From Myxococcota bacterium (lineage in GTDB: Bacteria; Myxococcota_A; Polyangia; HGW-17; JAJRWW01): a stretch of 8,344 nt of DNA. The translations under genes and the position numbers were made by a program. The stretch lies in assembly GCA_024276595.1 (NCBI GenBank), contig JAJRWW010000484.1, positions 1 to 8,344 of the forward strand, given 5' to 3'. Below are positions 6,634-8,344 of this stretch, in pieces (positions within the stretch are counted from its first letter, which is position 1; every line of letters starts with the position of its first letter). Under the pieces are notes generated by a model. It worked only from the letters and a program-made list of their open reading frames with translations, searched no databases and was not told the DNA's origin.

Positions 6634-7271
6634 TGCAGTCCACCCACTTCCTCAATGAACTTGTCGATGTGACGGGTGTGTGCCGCGCGATCCACCTGCT
6701 CCTGGAGGATCTTCTCGGTGGCAGCCAGGGTTAGCTCGACCACGTCCTTGCGGAGCTGCTTGCGCGCGTTGGCCAGCTCGATCTCGGCGTTCTTCTTGGC
6801 TCGCTCGAGCAGCTTCTCCGCGTCCTCACGGGCCTTCTGTCCGATCTCGGCGGCGATGCGCTTGCCCTCGTCGATGGACTCCTGCATCTGCTCGCGCGCC
6901 TTGGCGTCGAGCTCCTCCAGGAGGGTCTCGTAGCGCCCCTTGCTCTCCTGGGCCTCCTTTGCAAGATCCTCGGCCTTCTTGAAGTCGGCCTCGATCTTGG
7001 CCCGCCGATCGTCGATGACCTTCACCAGGGGGCCAAAGGCGAGCTTGCGCAAGATCAGGATGAACAGGAGAAACGCGATGACGTGGGTGGCGAGCTCTGT
7101 CCAGACCTTTGCGTTGAAGATGTTCAAAGCAAAGACCAAGCCAGCCGTCGCTCCCCCGATCCCGCTGGCGCTGCTTGTGGCGGCCAGGAGGTGGCCGGCG
7201 ATCCCGACCACACCCAGGGCCCCGCAGACAGTCCACGGCAAGGGGGAGCCTCTAGGATGAAAACGTACCAT
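6630..7271 (-). CDS. atpF: ATP synthase subunit b with N-terminal signal-like extension
   Basis: Peripheral-stalk subunit, anchored in the membrane and forming a long coiled coil that holds the stator. It has 213 residues against about 156 in E. coli. Residues 11-33 are a first hydrophobic segment (LPWTVCGALGVVGIAGHLLA) followed by small residues (ATSSAS) that could be a signal-peptide cleavage region. The genuine membrane anchor is about 57-78 (ATHVIAFLLFILILRKLAFG), followed by PLVKVIDDRRAKIEADF and a long charged heptad-like helix (90-195). b subunits with such an extra N-terminal segment occur in Deltaproteobacteria such as Geobacter, from memory. Start ATG 7271, with AAGGGA 5 nt upstream. 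There is one b gene, not a b/b' pair, so a homodimer is expected. It overlaps atpH by 4 nt and follows atpE by 60 nt. Confidence 0.95.
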   Translation of the reverse strand: MVRFHPRGSPLPWTVCGALGVVGIAGHLLAATSSASGIGGATAGLVFALNIFNAKVWTELATHVIAFLLFILILRKLAFGPLVKVIDDRRAKIEADFKKAEDLAKEAQESKGRYETLLEELDAKAREQMQESIDEGKRIAAEIGQKAREDAEKLLERAKKNAEIELANARKQLRKDVVELTLAATEKILQEQVDRAAHTRHIDKFIEEVGGLQ

Positions 7272-7331
7272 GGTGTTCCCTTCCGAGCTCAGGTTGCCTC
7301 GTAAGCTGTGTCCGTCTCGCGAATACAGCGT

Positions 7332-7547
7332 CTACTTCGGCACCAGGAACACGGTGATCAGGGCGTAGATCGTGAGGGCCTCGATGAAGGCCGCGCCGAC
7401 GATCATGGCCGTCTGGATCTTGCCGGCCGCCTCGGGCTGACGTCCCATGGCCTCCATGGCAGAGCCGACCGCACGTCCGAGACCGAGCCCGGAGCCGATG
7501 GCAGCAAGAGCGACGCCAATGGGATAGGAGAGCTGGATCAACTTCAT
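7332..7547 (-). CDS. atpE: ATP synthase subunit c (c-ring, proton type)
   Basis: Membrane rotor subunit. The 71 residues form two hydrophobic helices joined by the polar loop GRQPEA (35-40), whose Arg-Gln-Pro is the family hallmark. The first helix carries the glycine pattern GSGLGLG (18-24) used for helix packing in the ring. The ion-binding carboxylate is Glu56 in GAAFIEALTIYAL. In sodium enzymes the partner residues are Gln in helix 1 and Ser/Thr after the Glu; here the equivalents are Leu23, Ala57 and Leu58, so proton coupling is expected. The ATG at 7547 has the strongest ribosome site in the window (AAGGAGG, 5 nt away), in keeping with the need for many c copies per complex. It follows atpB by 51 nt. 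Confidence 0.97.
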   Translation of the reverse strand: MKLIQLSYPIGVALAAIGSGLGLGRAVGSAMEAMGRQPEAAGKIQTAMIVGAAFIEALTIYALITVFLVPK

Positions 7548-7552
7548 TTCTT

Positions 7553-7559
7553 CCTCCTT
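7553..7559 (-). promoter_or_regulatory. Very strong ribosome binding site of atpE
   Basis: AAGGAGG, the best anti-16S match in this operon, 5 nt before the atpE ATG. High initiation fits the multi-copy c subunit. Confidence 0.85.
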
Positions 7560-7575
7560 GGGGTCAGCACCCCAA
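7558..7575 (-). promoter_or_regulatory. Perfect hairpin abutting the atpE ribosome binding site
   Basis: On the minus strand a perfect 7-bp stem, TTGGGGT / ACCCCAA, flanks a 4-nt loop GCTG. Its 3' arm runs directly into the Shine-Dalgarno sequence, sharing the AA at 7558-7559. No T-tract follows, so it is not a standard terminator. It could stabilise or delimit the mRNA segment carrying atpE or keep the ribosome site exposed. This role is inferred. Confidence 0.55.
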
Positions 7576-7598
7576 ATTCGGTTGCGCCAGGCGTGAGC

Positions 7599-8344
7599 CT
7601 AGGCGTGTGATTCCTCGTGCGCCTCGTGCTCCTCGTGCGGGAGGATCATGAGGATATAGATTGTAGAAAGGAGCGTGAACACCAGCGCCTGGATGGTGCT
7701 CAGGAGCAGGGCCAGGAACATGAACGGGAGCTGGAGGGGCAGCCCCAGTGGGATCCCGTGGGCCGGGAAGAAGGAGAAGATCATGACCCCCAGCATGAGC
7801 ATGGAGCCCAGCAGGATGTCCTCGCCGTAGATGTTGCCGTAGAGCCGCAGGGCGAGGCTGAGGGGCTTGATCAGCTCCTCCACAAGGTGCAGCGGGATGA
7901 GCAAGACCGCCACGCAGTAGCCCACCACGTCCTTGGGCTCCCCGGCCCAGTGGTGGATGACGCCCTTGACGCCCAGCTTGGTGAACTGGGTGTACTGGAC
8001 CACCAGGAAGGTGCAAATGGCCAGCCCGCCGGTGCAGGCGATGAAGCTGGTCGGGGACATCATGAGGGGAACCTGGCCGAGCCAGTTCATGCAGACGATG
8101 TACAGAAATAGCGAGCCCAGGAAGGGCAGGTACACTCGGCCGTACTTCTCGCCGAGGATCCCGCAGATGAGGTTGTCGAGGCCCTCGACGATCATCTCCA
8201 TGACCATCTGGACCCGGGAGGGCATGATGCTCCGCTTTCGGTAGACCCCCTGAAGCAGGATAAATGCCAGGAAGACTACCAGGAATGCGTAGATGGGGCG
8301 GAAGATCCAGAGCATCCCGTGGATGCTATGGGCCTTCTCGGGCA
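7599..8344 (-). CDS. atpB: ATP synthase subunit a, 5' end beyond the window
   Basis: Membrane stator subunit forming the proton half-channels next to the c-ring. From the Met at 8315 there are 238 residues with hydrophobic helices at about 7-23, 61-86, 91-108, 130-158 and 166-225. The essential arginine is Arg157 in PLSLALRLYGN, equivalent to E. coli Arg210; Gln209 in STIQALVFTLL corresponds to E. coli Gln252. The protein ends in an acidic, His-rich tail (HEEHEAHEESHA). The frame stays open from 8315 to the window edge and no Shine-Dalgarno sequence precedes the 8315 ATG; family members have more residues before the first helix. The true start is therefore probably outside, and I annotate it as partial. 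It is the first visible gene of the operon and is followed by atpE after 51 nt. Confidence 0.95.
   Translation of the reverse strand, partial: PEKAHSIHGMLWIFRPIYAFLVVFLAFILLQGVYRKRSIMPSRVQMVMEMIVEGLDNLICGILGEKYGRVYLPFLGSLFLYIVCMNWLGQVPLMMSPTSFIACTGGLAICTFLVVQYTQFTKLGVKGVIHHWAGEPKDVVGYCVAVLLIPLHLVEELIKPLSLALRLYGNIYGEDILLGSMLMLGVMIFSFFPAHGIPLGLPLQLPFMFLALLLSTIQALVFTLLSTIYILMILPHEEHEAHEESHA

Noticed and set aside
7272..7331. Possible terminator or promoter in the 60-nt atpE-atpF gap
   Set aside because: No convincing stem with T-tract and no clear -35/-10 pair; only a GAGCTC palindrome was seen.

Overview
The window is almost entirely an F-type (F0F1) ATP synthase operon on the minus strand. 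Reading from the right edge leftwards, the order is atpB (subunit a, cut by the window end), atpE (c), atpF (b), atpH (delta), atpA (alpha), atpG (gamma), atpD (beta), atpC (epsilon). A small double zinc-ribbon gene follows as the apparent last gene. Gaps between genes are short (12 to 60 nt, with a 4-nt ATGA overlap between atpF and atpH) and almost every gene has a purine-rich Shine-Dalgarno sequence, so this reads as one transcription unit. Its promoter must lie beyond base 8344. No atpI or atpZ is visible.

At the left end a plus-strand gene for a membrane-anchored or exported thioredoxin-like/TPR protein converges on the operon. The two stop codons are separated by only 52 bases. That gap consists largely of six runs of five or six G on the plus strand. 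No ordinary stem-loop plus T-tract terminator is seen there.

The organism is a bacterium with high GC content and strong ribosome binding sites. The single complete operon, the subunit b with an extra N-terminal hydrophobic (signal-like) segment, and the overall protein style suggest a deltaproteobacterial or myxococcal-type lineage. That assignment is a low-to-moderate confidence inference, since no marker gene such as 16S rRNA is present.

The core machine looks intact: P-loops in alpha and beta, the alpha arginine finger, the beta catalytic Glu and DELSEED-type loop, the essential Arg of subunit a and the carboxylate of subunit c are all present. Subunit c lacks the sodium-binding ligands, so a proton-driven enzyme is expected.

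The unusual parts are at the edges of the machine. Subunit beta has a Pro/Ala/Lys-rich N-terminal extension of about 63 residues containing a perfect 15-bp tandem duplication. Subunit alpha has an insertion of about 37 residues in the nucleotide-binding domain. Epsilon ends right after its beta-sandwich and lacks the C-terminal helical (inhibitory) domain. Subunit b has an N-terminal extension. A perfect hairpin abuts the very strong atpE ribosome binding site, and an uncharacterised zinc-ribbon protein is encoded at the end of the operon. I see no wholly new system; the best candidates for novelty are the altered regulatory surfaces of this ATP synthase and the G-tract gap.
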